Origin: a virus
IMG/VR virus record: IMGVR_UViG_3300023179_000046
Span: 1 to 64,000 of that record
Direction: 5' to 3' (one strand)
Length of the DNA stretch: 64,000 bases
Below are positions 53,761 through 59,555 of the stretch, in pieces. Made by a program: the position numbers and the translations under genes. The notes below the pieces were generated by a model. That model searched no databases, was not told where the DNA came from, and saw nothing but the letters and a program-made list of their open reading frames with translations. The stretch's first letter is position 1. The number at the start of each line of letters is the position of its first letter.

Positions 53761-53907
53761 ATGTCATCAGTCTCCGACACGCTTGACGAACTTTTCGAAA
53801 TGCATGGCCCCGACCTTAGCAATTCGTGGATGCCCCCGTACCTCTGCAACGAGTGCGGAAAGTCATGGCCGTGCCCGACGCGCTGGCTGCTGAACCATCT
53901 AGCGTAA
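53761..53907 (+). CDS. WPC-family zinc micro-protein, 48 aa
   Basis: Unknown function. C-terminal LCNECGKSWPCPTRWLLNHL aligns with 51381-51509. One likely zinc site (C-x2-C-x4-C). The N-terminal half (DTLDELFEMHGPDL) is a different, acidic helix. Confidence 0.65.
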   Translation: MSSVSDTLDELFEMHGPDLSNSWMPPYLCNECGKSWPCPTRWLLNHLA

Positions 53908-53911
53908 CGAT

Positions 53912-53933
53912 GCTTGACCCTTCGGGGTCAAGC
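53912..53933 (+). terminator. GCTTGACCC-TTCG-GGGTCAAGC terminator
   Basis: 9-bp stem with UUCG loop. Confidence 0.75.
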
Positions 53934-53992
53934 GGGCAAGTACTTGCCCGCCAAAGGCGGGCTGTCAAGTACTTACGATGTGACATACGACA
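53934..53992 (+). promoter_or_regulatory. intergenic module, copy 6 (best example)
   Basis: AAGTACTTGCCCGCC and GGCGGGCTGTCAAGTACTT pair as a long arm with a CTGT bulge. TACGATGTGAC-ATAC-GACACAC follows as the dyad. Confidence 0.7.
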
Positions 53993-54003
53993 CACGATTA
54001 TGC

Positions 54004-54032
54004 TTCCATTTGTCGGCCCGCTGTGGTAGATT
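54004..54032 (+). promoter_or_regulatory. sigmaA-like promoter I (leaderless)
   Basis: -35 TTCCAT 54004-54009, 17-bp spacer with TGTCGG 54011-54016, -10 TAGATT 54027-54032. The ATG at 54039 is only 6 bases after the -10 box, so the mRNA should begin at or near its own start codon. Confidence 0.7.
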
Positions 54033-54038
54033 GCTCTC

Positions 54039-54751
54039 ATGACACAGACACTCACCCGCAGCAAAGACCGCAAGGTCGCCAACCTAGTTTCCCCTAATGG
54101 CAAGTCGGCAGTAATTGCTAATTCATTCGGTATTCCCGCCGGTAAGCAATTCTCTTGCCCCTCTGCCACCGATTTCTGTTCCACCATTTGCTACGCTGGC
54201 AAACTGGAGAAGATTTACACTAACGTCAAGTCTGCGCTAATTCGCAATTGGGAAGCGTTGCAGGATAAGTCCACCGAAGAATTGTATGACATTCTTTCGG
54301 GAATGATCGCAGAATTCAATTCGGAATGTGACAAGCGCGGAGCCGATAAACTATTCCGTATCCATTGGGACGGTGATTTCTTCGCCCCGCATTACACCGC
54401 CGCATGGTCTAAGGTAATTGCAAACAACCCACAGATTCAATTCTGGGTCTATACTCGCGTTGCCACCGCTGCCCTATTCTTGCACGCGCGCAAGTATTCC
54501 AACCTTGGATTGTATTTCTCTGCCGACCCTGACAATATTGAGGCTGCCCGCCTATTAGAGTCTAAAGGCATCAATATTGCCTATGTCGATAAGTCATTCG
54601 CTCAGGGTAAAGAACAATTCCCCAACGCTACCCGCTGCCCGAGAACAATAAGGCACTCCCGCTAATCACCGATAAGGGATCAGCCTGTGCCCGTTGCGGA
54701 TTGTGTATCAATGGCCGCAAGTCCGTGCTATTCTCCACTAGTAAGAAGTGA
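54039..54751 (+). pseudogene. GP88-like protein with frameshift near the C-terminus
   Basis: Residues 1-202 read cleanly: SFGIPAGKQFSCPSATDFC with STICYAG next gives three Cys of a cluster, followed by W-x-G-D-F-F and a YFSADPDN stretch, as in the phage GP88 family (function unknown). At about 54641 the frame goes to a stop at 54665. A -1 shift at CCC-G restores ENNKALPLIT and a CARCGLCINGRK end with three more Cys, stopping at 54751, where a GTGA overlap links it to the next gene. So the gene has a 1-base change or a real frameshift. No ribosome-binding site is needed because the message is leaderless. Confidence 0.7.
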
Positions 54752-54855
54752 GCATCCTAGACGTAATTGTGTTTCTATTCGTCTATCTCCCCGCAATGAT
54801 TGGCATGTTCATAGTAATACCATTTCTAATTGCATTCATCTTGCATAAAGAATAG
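54748..54855 (+). CDS. single-pass membrane micro-protein, 35 aa
   Basis: GTG at 54748 in GTGA overlap with the restored GP88 frame. Residues 4-31 (LDVIVFLFVYLPAMIGMFIV and on) form one hydrophobic helix with a basic C-terminus (HKE). Unknown function. Its start position is independent support that the GP88 gene really ends at 54751. Confidence 0.6.
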   Translation: MSILDVIVFLFVYLPAMIGMFIVIPFLIAFILHKE

Positions 54856-54897
54856 CGGTCATCTTGCATAAAGAATAGCGGTCATCTTGCATAATAG
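54836..54897. repeat. 23-bp tandem repeat, 2.7 copies
   Basis: Unit TCATCTTGCATAAAGAATAG plus CGG at 54836-54858 and 54859-54881, then a partial copy to about 54897. The first copy contains the end and stop of the membrane micro-protein gene. Confidence 0.85.
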
Positions 54898-54902
54898 TTA
54901 AC

Positions 54903-54928
54903 GGTGGGGCGGCTAATGTCGCCCCACC
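54903..54928 (+). terminator. GGTGGGGCG/CGCCCCACC terminator
   Basis: Perfect 9-bp stem, 8-base loop. Confidence 0.7.
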
Positions 54929-54930
54929 TA

Positions 54931-55017
54931 AGTACTTGACAGCCCGCCTGTCGGCGGGCAAGTACTTGCCCGCAGGGCAAGCACTTGTCAATACCTTACG
55001 ATGTGATCTTTGACACG
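54931..55017 (+). promoter_or_regulatory. intergenic module, copy 7
   Basis: Two AAGTACTT palindromes (54933, 54961) and an AAGCACTTGTCAA variant, then TACGATGTGATCTTTGACAC. Confidence 0.65.
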
Positions 55018-55023
55018 TTTTTT

Positions 55024-55076
55024 AGGTTGCAGAATGGTTGCAGGTGGTAGGGCACTGTCAGTCGGCTGTGCTAATC
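55024..55076 (+). promoter_or_regulatory. activator-type promoter J (WhiB gene)
   Basis: GGTTGCA 55024-55030 and 55035-55041; TGTCAG 55055-55060; 10 bases; TAATCT 55071-55076. Spacing 14 as in promoter B. Confidence 0.7.
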
Positions 55077-55120
55077 TTCTCTCAGTCGAAAGGTTCGGCT
55101 ACACAAGAACAGGAGTCACC

Positions 55121-55378
55121 ATGTGGCAGTTTGACGCAGCGTGCGACACGCAAGACACCGAAATCTTCTTCTCTGAACTCCGCAGCAAGGTTGTCAAGGC
55201 TAAGGCAATCTGCGCCACATGCCCCGTTCGTAGCCAATGCCTCTCATTCGCTATTGCCGAAGATATCGACACCGGAATCTTCGGAGGCCTCACCCCCGCC
55301 GAGCGTAAAGAATTGTTGCGCCCTAAGAACAACGAAGGCCCCCGCGCCCAATGGGAAATCGACCTACTTGACTCGTAA
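55121..55378 (+). CDS. WhiB-family transcription factor
   Basis: 85 residues with the diagnostic four cysteines at 8, 31, 34 and 40 (C-x22-C-x2-C-x5-C), which hold a 4Fe-4S cluster, followed by the turn GIFGG at 52-56 (usually GVWGG) and a basic tail. WhiB proteins bind the primary sigma factor and steer it to chosen promoters. They are found only in actinobacteria and their phages. The gene lies behind promoter J, itself of the activator-dependent class, so it may regulate itself and its siblings. ATG at 55121 after AGGAGTCACC. Confidence 0.9.
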   Translation: MWQFDAACDTQDTEIFFSELRSKVVKAKAICATCPVRSQCLSFAIAEDIDTGIFGGLTPAERKELLRPKNNEGPRAQWEIDLLDS

Positions 55379-55413
55379 TCCTGCAACATCAAACAACTAA
55401 TAAGGAGAAACAA

Positions 55414-55749
55414 ATGGGAATTATTCAGCACGACGCCGTTCTCGTCACATTCAGCGACTACGCAGAATCGCGGGGCACATTCGAACTTGAGAAATTGCGC
55501 GCTCTCCTGCCCGTAGAGGTCGCAAGCCTGCTCTCTGTCACCGATGCCGTATCCAACGGATACCGTACCCTATTCTTTGCCCCCGATGGGTCTAAGGAGG
55601 GATGGGAAACTTCTAACGATGGCGACGACGCCCGTGACATTATTCGCCAATACTGCGAAGAAACGTTGCCCTATTGCGAAGTTATTGTAGTTTCCTATGG
55701 AGAACTGGGAAACAGAATTTGGGATTACCCCGACGGATATGTAAACTAA
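55414..55749 (+). CDS. hypothetical protein, 111 aa
   Basis: Unknown function. Helix-strand mix with strands FFAPDGS and [15 protein letters not shown]; acidic overall. ATG 55414 after AAGGAGAAACAA. Co-transcribed with the WhiB gene. No motif recognised. Confidence 0.65.
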   Translation: MGIIQHDAVLVTFSDYAESRGTFELEKLRALLPVEVASLLSVTDAVSNGYRTLFFAPDGSKEGWETSNDGDDARDIIRQYCEETLPYCEVIVVSYGELGNRIWDYPDGYVN

Positions 55750-55763
55750 ACAATGGCACGATA

Positions 55764-56266
55764 ATGCCGAAATTGGGCGAACGCGCGCCGGTGGTTGTGT
55801 TGTATCTGCGCGGTCTGCTGGGTGTGCCGACTTTGCCGTGATGCGGCCTTTCGGACCCCCGGATCTTTGGAACGCCAATAGCCTGCAAACCCCCTGGTCT
55901 TTGGAACGTAAGTTGGTAGAGTTCAACCACGGCGATCCTTCGCGGTCCGGCCGCGTGGTCGCCAACATGGAAGCCTCGCTCGGCGTTCCCACCGCAACGA
56001 GCGTGCGCGGCGTGCCAGCGAAGTTGCTCATTGACAACCGAATCGTCATCAACAACCACCTCGCGCGCGCACGGCCGACAGTTGAGGCCAAGGAGGCGGC
56101 GTGGGCAGCAGCAGTCGAGAGTGACGAGTTGTCCAACGCGATCCTCGGCGCCACCGTGGGGGGCTTCAACCAGCCCGATCAGCGTGACCTGCTTCGTCCG
56201 TTCGTGGACAAGTACGTCGCCGCCCTGTCACGGCGGAGGTCACGGGTTCGAATCCCGTTAGAGTCG
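55764..56266 (+). pseudogene. GC-rich mosaic of host gene fragments
   Basis: Distinctly GC-rich island between two phage units. From 55949 to about 56074 the frame reads [20 protein letters not shown] then [20 protein letters not shown], very like the E2-type domain of actinobacterial Kgd (multifunctional 2-oxoglutarate decarboxylase). From about 56066 to 56227 it reads [32 protein letters not shown] and [13 protein letters not shown], like the C-terminus of aminopeptidase N. From about 56220 it becomes the 3' half of tRNA-Asp. Junctions lie in short shared words (GCGCGC; GCCGCCCTG). Upstream DNA (55764-55948) is unassigned. Not a working gene as a whole; an ATG at 55838 keeps one frame open across it. 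Confidence 0.7.
56220..56266 (+). pseudogene. 3' half of tRNA-Asp(GTC)
   Basis: Anticodon stem CCGCC/GGCGG with loop CTGTCAC (anticodon GTC), variable AGGTC, T-arm ACGGG-TTCGAAT-CCCGT, 3' acceptor TAGAGTC and discriminator G. The 5' acceptor and D-arm are absent: upstream sequence belongs to the PepN-like fragment. No GACTCTA lies at the expected place upstream. Confidence 0.85.
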
Positions 56267-56272
56267 CTTGAC

Positions 56273-56291
56273 ACCCGCCCTTCGGGCGGGT
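56273..56291 (+). terminator. ACCCGCCC/GGGCGGGT terminator
   Basis: 8-bp stem, TTC loop, starting 7 bases after the tRNA fragment. Confidence 0.65.
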
Positions 56292-56350
56292 AAGTACTTG
56301 CCCGCCAACGGCGGGCTGTCAAGTACTTTACGTTGTGACATTCACCACAC
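56292..56350 (+). promoter_or_regulatory. intergenic module, copy 8
   Basis: AAGTACTTGCCCGCC and GGCGGGCTGTCAAGTACTT, then TTACGTTGTGACATTCACCACAC. Confidence 0.65.
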
Positions 56351-56368
56351 ATTTTTTGCCGTTTATCC

Positions 56369-56397
56369 TTGACTCTAGGATAGCCGTACTGTAAAGT
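56369..56397 (+). promoter_or_regulatory. consensus sigmaA promoter (leaderless)
   Basis: -35 TTGACT 56369-56374, exact 17-bp spacer, -10 TAAAGT 56392-56397; no TGTCRG. The ATG at 56405 is 7 bases on, so the transcript is probably leaderless. Confidence 0.75.
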
Positions 56398-56404
56398 ACA
56401 TACC

Positions 56405-56560
56405 ATGAAGAACAAGCGCAGAGAGCAGAAGCAGAAAGAATACGTCGAACACGTCCAGAATCTCCGCAGAGGTTCTACCACTGACCGTCACAAGTCCGTC
56501 AAGGATTACCGCCGTAAGAATAAGTCAAACACTCTAGGATGGGAGAAAGAATATGCGTGA
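56405..56560 (+). CDS. basic small protein, 51 aa
   Basis: Unknown function. Highly basic (KNKRREQKQKEYVEHVQNLRR, shown in parts) with many R and K, likely nucleic-acid or nucleoprotein binding. Ends inside the next gene start (8-base overlap). Confidence 0.6.
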   Translation: MKNKRREQKQKEYVEHVQNLRRGSTTDRHKSVKDYRRKNKSNTLGWEKEYA

Positions 56561-56951
56561 CATTATTGTGTTCCACCCCGGCACAGGTACTATCCTGCCC
56601 CTGAACGATGAGGTTTACCTTATCGACTATGCCTCCCTTAGCGAAGAAGAACAGGGAATGGTTGACTACGGCAACATCGACCTTGACGAAATCGAAACCT
56701 ACCGTTTGTCCAACCACCTTGTCGGCTATCAGTACTTTGGCGACGAGATTGACGACTCCGATGACTACCTTGTTGGCATCCCGACTACCTCCATCCCGCT
56801 TGACGTTGTGGTTGACCCTAACGAGGACTTTGGCGAGTTGCTTGACGACGACGAAGATGAGGACTTTGGCGATTCGGAAGCGTGGACGGAAGAAGAAATA
56901 GAAGATCTCAAGAAAGTATTAGCAGAATGGACGCCCCCGGCACCCGAATGA
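56553..56951 (+). CDS. acidic protein, 132 aa
   Basis: Unknown function. Beta N-terminus (DIIVFHPGTGTILPLNDEVY) followed by a very acidic C-terminal third (DDDEDEDFGDSEAWTEEEIE, then KKVLAEW). Possibly pairs with the basic 51-residue protein encoded just before it, or acts as a DNA mimic. Ends in ATGA overlap with the next gene. Confidence 0.6.
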   Translation: MRDIIVFHPGTGTILPLNDEVYLIDYASLSEEEQGMVDYGNIDLDEIETYRLSNHLVGYQYFGDEIDDSDDYLVGIPTTSIPLDVVVDPNEDFGELLDDDEDEDFGDSEAWTEEEIEDLKKVLAEWTPPAPE

Positions 56952-57067
56952 GCGCATACGCTGTACTTGCAATCATAGTTTTAACTTTCGCTCCCGCCCT
57001 CACATACTACCTAGGCTATAAGCAGGGTAGATCAGACCTAAACTATGAATGGGGTAAAGATGCCTAA
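56948..57067 (+). CDS. single-pass membrane protein, 39 aa
   Basis: Residues 2-20 (SAYAVLAIIVLTFAPALTYY) form one hydrophobic helix, followed by a polar tail. Unknown function. ATGA overlap with the gene before and 8-base overlap with the gene after. Confidence 0.6.
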   Translation: MSAYAVLAIIVLTFAPALTYYLGYKQGRSDLNYEWGKDA

Positions 57068-57221
57068 TCTAGAATACATTGGCTCGCTAGCCCACTACCA
57101 CGGGCCATGCGAAATCGTAGACGAAGCCTACACACGACAGGGCCGCTACTCCATTGTTCTCCCCAACGGCAAAATGCTAATCAACGTCCGCCCCCAATCC
57201 ATTCTCATAATCCAAGACTAA
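57060..57221 (+). CDS. YHGG-family-like small protein, 53 aa
   Basis: Unknown function. LAHYHGPCEIV and LPNGKMLINVRPQSILI follow the same strand order as the YHGG family at 49596 and 50991 (YHG, hydrophobic strand, then a basic strand with R). A distant third member is likely. Starts in the 3' end of the membrane gene. Confidence 0.6.
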   Translation: MPNLEYIGSLAHYHGPCEIVDEAYTRQGRYSIVLPNGKMLINVRPQSILIIQD

Positions 57222-57224
57222 ACT

Positions 57225-57246
57225 GCTTGACCCTTCGGGGTCAAGC
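57225..57246 (+). terminator. GCTTGACCC-TTCG-GGGTCAAGC terminator
   Basis: 9-bp stem with UUCG loop. Confidence 0.75.
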
Positions 57247-57308
57247 GGGTAAGTACTTGCCCGCAAGGCAAGCACTTGTCAACCCCTTACGATGTGACAT
57301 TACGCACA
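57247..57308 (+). promoter_or_regulatory. intergenic module, copy 9
   Basis: AAGTACTTGCCCGC and GGCAAGCACTTGTCAA, then TACGATGTGACATTACGCACAC. Confidence 0.65.
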
Positions 57309-57318
57309 CCAAAAAAGG

Positions 57319-57347
57319 TTACAATTCTGGCCTCCTTGCCGTAAAGT
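57319..57347 (+). promoter_or_regulatory. sigmaA-like promoter without TGTCRG
   Basis: -35 TTACAA 57319-57324, 17-bp spacer, -10 TAAAGT 57342-57347. Confidence 0.6.
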
Positions 57348-57384
57348 TTGTCCTGTCAGAAAGCCCCCCACATAAGGAGTCACA

Positions 57385-57903
57385 GTGCCCAACTGGTGCA
57401 GCAACAGTATCCGAGTCAGCCCCAAGGGCTACAACTTGGCTATCTCTTACTCATTCATGCTCGCGCTAATGTCATACTACCCATTCTTCACACTCTCCGC
57501 TGTCAAGGGCAAGGCACCCAACGACACCGACTCCTATGACTGGAATGTCAAGAACTATGGCACCAAGTGGGACATTGACCCGGTGGCATGGAAGATTGAG
57601 ATTGACGATGTAGACTATTGGTACACCCTATGGGTTACCTTTGACACCGCATGGTCCCCGGCCACACCCGTCGTAGAACAACTGTCCATCGAATATCCCC
57701 AATTGGTATTCACCCACGCCTACTGCGAAATGGGAATGGACTACCTAGGCGTAGACCAATGGCAAGCGGGGGAAAAGACTGTAATTGAGGACAGCGCACC
57801 ATCTGAATATGATTGGGACGACGAAGATCCCTACTCTATGCCCGAAACCCCCTCAGACCTTGCTGAGTTTCTAGAGGCAAACCGCATCCACCTAGGAGGA
57901 TAA
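57385..57903 (+). CDS. Api92-like protein (ferredoxin-like fold)
   Basis: 172 residues. The N-terminus PNWCSNSIRVS, the NYGTKWD segment near residue 60 and a later WSPATPV and EMGMDYLG are the signature of the Api92/YubB-type family common in phages and plasmids; function unknown. GTG start at 57385 after AAGGAGTCACA. The C-terminal 40 residues are acidic. Confidence 0.72.
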   Translation: MPNWCSNSIRVSPKGYNLAISYSFMLALMSYYPFFTLSAVKGKAPNDTDSYDWNVKNYGTKWDIDPVAWKIEIDDVDYWYTLWVTFDTAWSPATPVVEQLSIEYPQLVFTHAYCEMGMDYLGVDQWQAGEKTVIEDSAPSEYDWDDEDPYSMPETPSDLAEFLEANRIHLGG

Positions 57904-57906
57904 CCA

Positions 57907-58119
57907 ATGGTATTCCAAGAAGCCTACGGAGAACTAACTAAAGAACAATGGAGACTCTACAAGAAACACTCCATTACTCCCGCCGAACACTACATGCTAG
58001 AATCATACGCAAACTATGACGCCCAACAAATAATTCAAATAATCAAAAACTCCATAAACAAAGCAGGCAAACTCTCCCCCTCATTCCTTATGAGCGCAAT
58101 TGCAGAAATAAACAACTAA
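57907..58119 (+). CDS. helical small protein, 70 aa
   Basis: Unknown function. Helices EAYGELTKEQWRLYKKHS and AQQIIQIIKNSINKAG; basic. Starts 4 bases after the previous stop, so it is translated with it. Confidence 0.6.
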   Translation: MVFQEAYGELTKEQWRLYKKHSITPAEHYMLESYANYDAQQIIQIIKNSINKAGKLSPSFLMSAIAEINN

Positions 58120-58125
58120 CAAGCC

Positions 58126-58145
58126 CTTGCCCCTTCGGGGGCAAG
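58126..58145 (+). terminator. CTTGCCCC-TTCG-GGGGCAAG terminator
   Basis: 8-bp stem with UUCG loop. Confidence 0.7.
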
Positions 58146-58211
58146 CGGGTAAGTACTTGCCCGCGCGGAGCGCGGCTGTCAAGTACTTTACGTTGTGACT
58201 TACGACACACT
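58146..58211 (+). promoter_or_regulatory. intergenic module, copy 10
   Basis: AAGTACTTGCCCGCG and CGCGGCTGTCAAGTACTT, then TTACGTTGTGACTTACGACACAC. Confidence 0.7.
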
Positions 58212-58241
58212 AAAATAACTACAAATATCCTAGAAAAACCC

Positions 58242-58270
58242 TTCCGTTTGTCAGACTGATGATGTAGTCT
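58242..58270 (+). promoter_or_regulatory. sigmaA-like promoter K
   Basis: -35 TTCCGT 58242-58247, 17-bp spacer with TGTCAG 58249-58254, -10 TAGTCT 58265-58270. Confidence 0.65.
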
Positions 58271-58309
58271 ATGACTACAAAGTTAGCCACTACCCACTAG
58301 GAGATTCAC

Positions 58310-59320
58310 ATGCATGGTCTAGAAACCAATGGCACAGAGGTCGCTTTCGCCCTCCGTGGTGCCCCCGCGTGGCACAACCTCGCAAACAAGACTTTCGGTG
58401 CCGATGAGACGGTCACTACCTCGCAGATGCTTGACGCTGCCATGCTTTCCAACTGGAACATCCAACTGCACGCCGTTTCGGAGTACGCGCCCGAGTCATT
58501 CCGTTTCTCGTCCGACTCGTACATGGTCACCCGTACCAACCCGTTCGACGGTGGCACTGACGTTCTCGCCACCGTTGGCGAGCGTTACACTGTCGTTCAG
58601 AACGAGAGCCTGTTTGAGTTTGCCGATCACATTCTGGACGGCGGCGCATCGTGGGAGTCGGCTGGCTCCATCAAGGGCGGTCGTCGTGTGTTCGGTTCGC
58701 TCGTCATCCCGCGCGAGATTGTTCTGGACCCCAACGGTGCCAACGACAAGACTGTCACCTACCTGCTCGTCAACACGTCGCACGACGGATCAACCGCTGT
58801 GCAGGCTTCCATCACCCCCGTTCGCGTGGTCTGCCAGAACACGCTCAACCTTGCGCTCCACAAGGTCAAGCAGACCTACAAGATCCGTCACACTCAGACC
58901 GTGGGCGGTAAGGTTGCTGCGGCTCAGTCTGCGCTTGGCCTGACCTACACCTACATGGACGCTTTCAGTGCAGAGGTTACTGCCCTGTTTGAGCAGTCCA
59001 TCACCGATCAGACTTTCGACTCCATCGTCAAGGCTATCTACCCTCAGCCTGAGAAGGACGCTAAGGGTGCCCTGACCAAGTGGACGAACAAGGTCGATCT
59101 CGTTCAGGACTTGTACCGTACCTCCCCCACTAACGCCAACATCAAGGGCACCGCGTGGGGCGCGCTCAACGCTCTCACTGAGCGCCTTGACTGGTTCCGC
59201 AACGGTCGCGGCGATGACTCTAAGGAGAACGTGGCCGCTGCCGCTACTGGCTTCGACCCCGTGACCAACACGGAGAAGAACCGCATCCTGTCCGTTGTCA
59301 AGGAACTTTCTTTCGCCTAG
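58310..59320 (+). CDS. DUF932 phage/plasmid-like protein
   Basis: 336 residues. Residues 14-40 (ALRGAPAWHNLANKTFGADE), YTVVQNESLFEFAD near 95 and CQNTLNLAL near 185 are the hallmarks of the DUF932 (phage/plasmid-like) family. Its role is unknown, probably nucleic-acid linked. Uses the C/G-ending codons of a GC-rich actinobacterium, unlike most neighbours. ATG 58310 follows AGGAGATTCAC. Confidence 0.83.
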   Translation: MHGLETNGTEVAFALRGAPAWHNLANKTFGADETVTTSQMLDAAMLSNWNIQLHAVSEYAPESFRFSSDSYMVTRTNPFDGGTDVLATVGERYTVVQNESLFEFADHILDGGASWESAGSIKGGRRVFGSLVIPREIVLDPNGANDKTVTYLLVNTSHDGSTAVQASITPVRVVCQNTLNLALHKVKQTYKIRHTQTVGGKVAAAQSALGLTYTYMDAFSAEVTALFEQSITDQTFDSIVKAIYPQPEKDAKGALTKWTNKVDLVQDLYRTSPTNANIKGTAWGALNALTERLDWFRNGRGDDSKENVAAAATGFDPVTNTEKNRILSVVKELSFA

Positions 59321-59338
59321 AGCGAACATGCAGCAGCA

Positions 59339-59360
59339 CCCCCCGGCTCACGCCGGGGGG
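59339..59360 (+). terminator. CCCCCCGGC/GCCGGGGGG terminator
   Basis: 9-bp perfect stem, 4-base loop, followed by AGTTGTTGTC. Confidence 0.75.
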
Positions 59361-59381
59361 AGTTGTTGTCAAATTGTTACC

Positions 59382-59472
59382 TAAAAGTACTTGACAAAAT
59401 TTTTTTGCGGGCAAGTACTTGACCGCGCGAAGCGCGGCTGTCAAGTACTTTACGGTGTGTATTACGACACAC
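59382..59472 (+). promoter_or_regulatory. intergenic module, copy 11
   Basis: Three AAGTACTT palindromes, CGCGGCTGTCAAG arm, then TACGGTGTGTATTACGACACAC. Confidence 0.65.
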
Positions 59473-59493
59473 ATTTTTTAGCACAAAAATGTA

Positions 59494-59522
59494 TTGACCT
59501 TGGGGTCGGGGGATGCTAAGGT
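59494..59522 (+). promoter_or_regulatory. consensus sigmaA promoter
   Basis: -35 TTGACC 59494-59499, 17-bp spacer ending in TGC (extended -10), -10 TAAGGT 59517-59522. Confidence 0.75.
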
Positions 59523-59555
59523 TTACCTACAACGACAGAGAGGGAGGTACAGGAT

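Noticed and set aside
55010-55378. Longer start for the WhiB gene at 55010
   Set aside because: The extra N-terminal part overlaps the promoter boxes and lacks WhiB-like sequence; ATG 55121 has AGGAG and gives the normal family start.
55570-56169. Long minus-strand open frames across the GC-rich island (for example 55570-56169 and 55682-56059)
   Set aside because: They arise from GC-rich codon bias; the plus strand carries recognisable Kgd- and PepN-like protein segments and tRNA sequence in the same bases.
56235-56380. Possible permuted tRNA: GACTCTA, complement of the tRNA-Asp acceptor, occurs downstream at 56371
   Set aside because: It overlaps the -35 box of a consensus promoter and no D-arm follows. 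A 7-base match within 100 bases is expected fairly often.
52072-59472. Repeated hairpins and AAGTACTT arms taken as a CRISPR array
   Set aside because: Units are 1-2 kb apart, separated by genes, and no spacer/repeat periodicity or cas gene is present.
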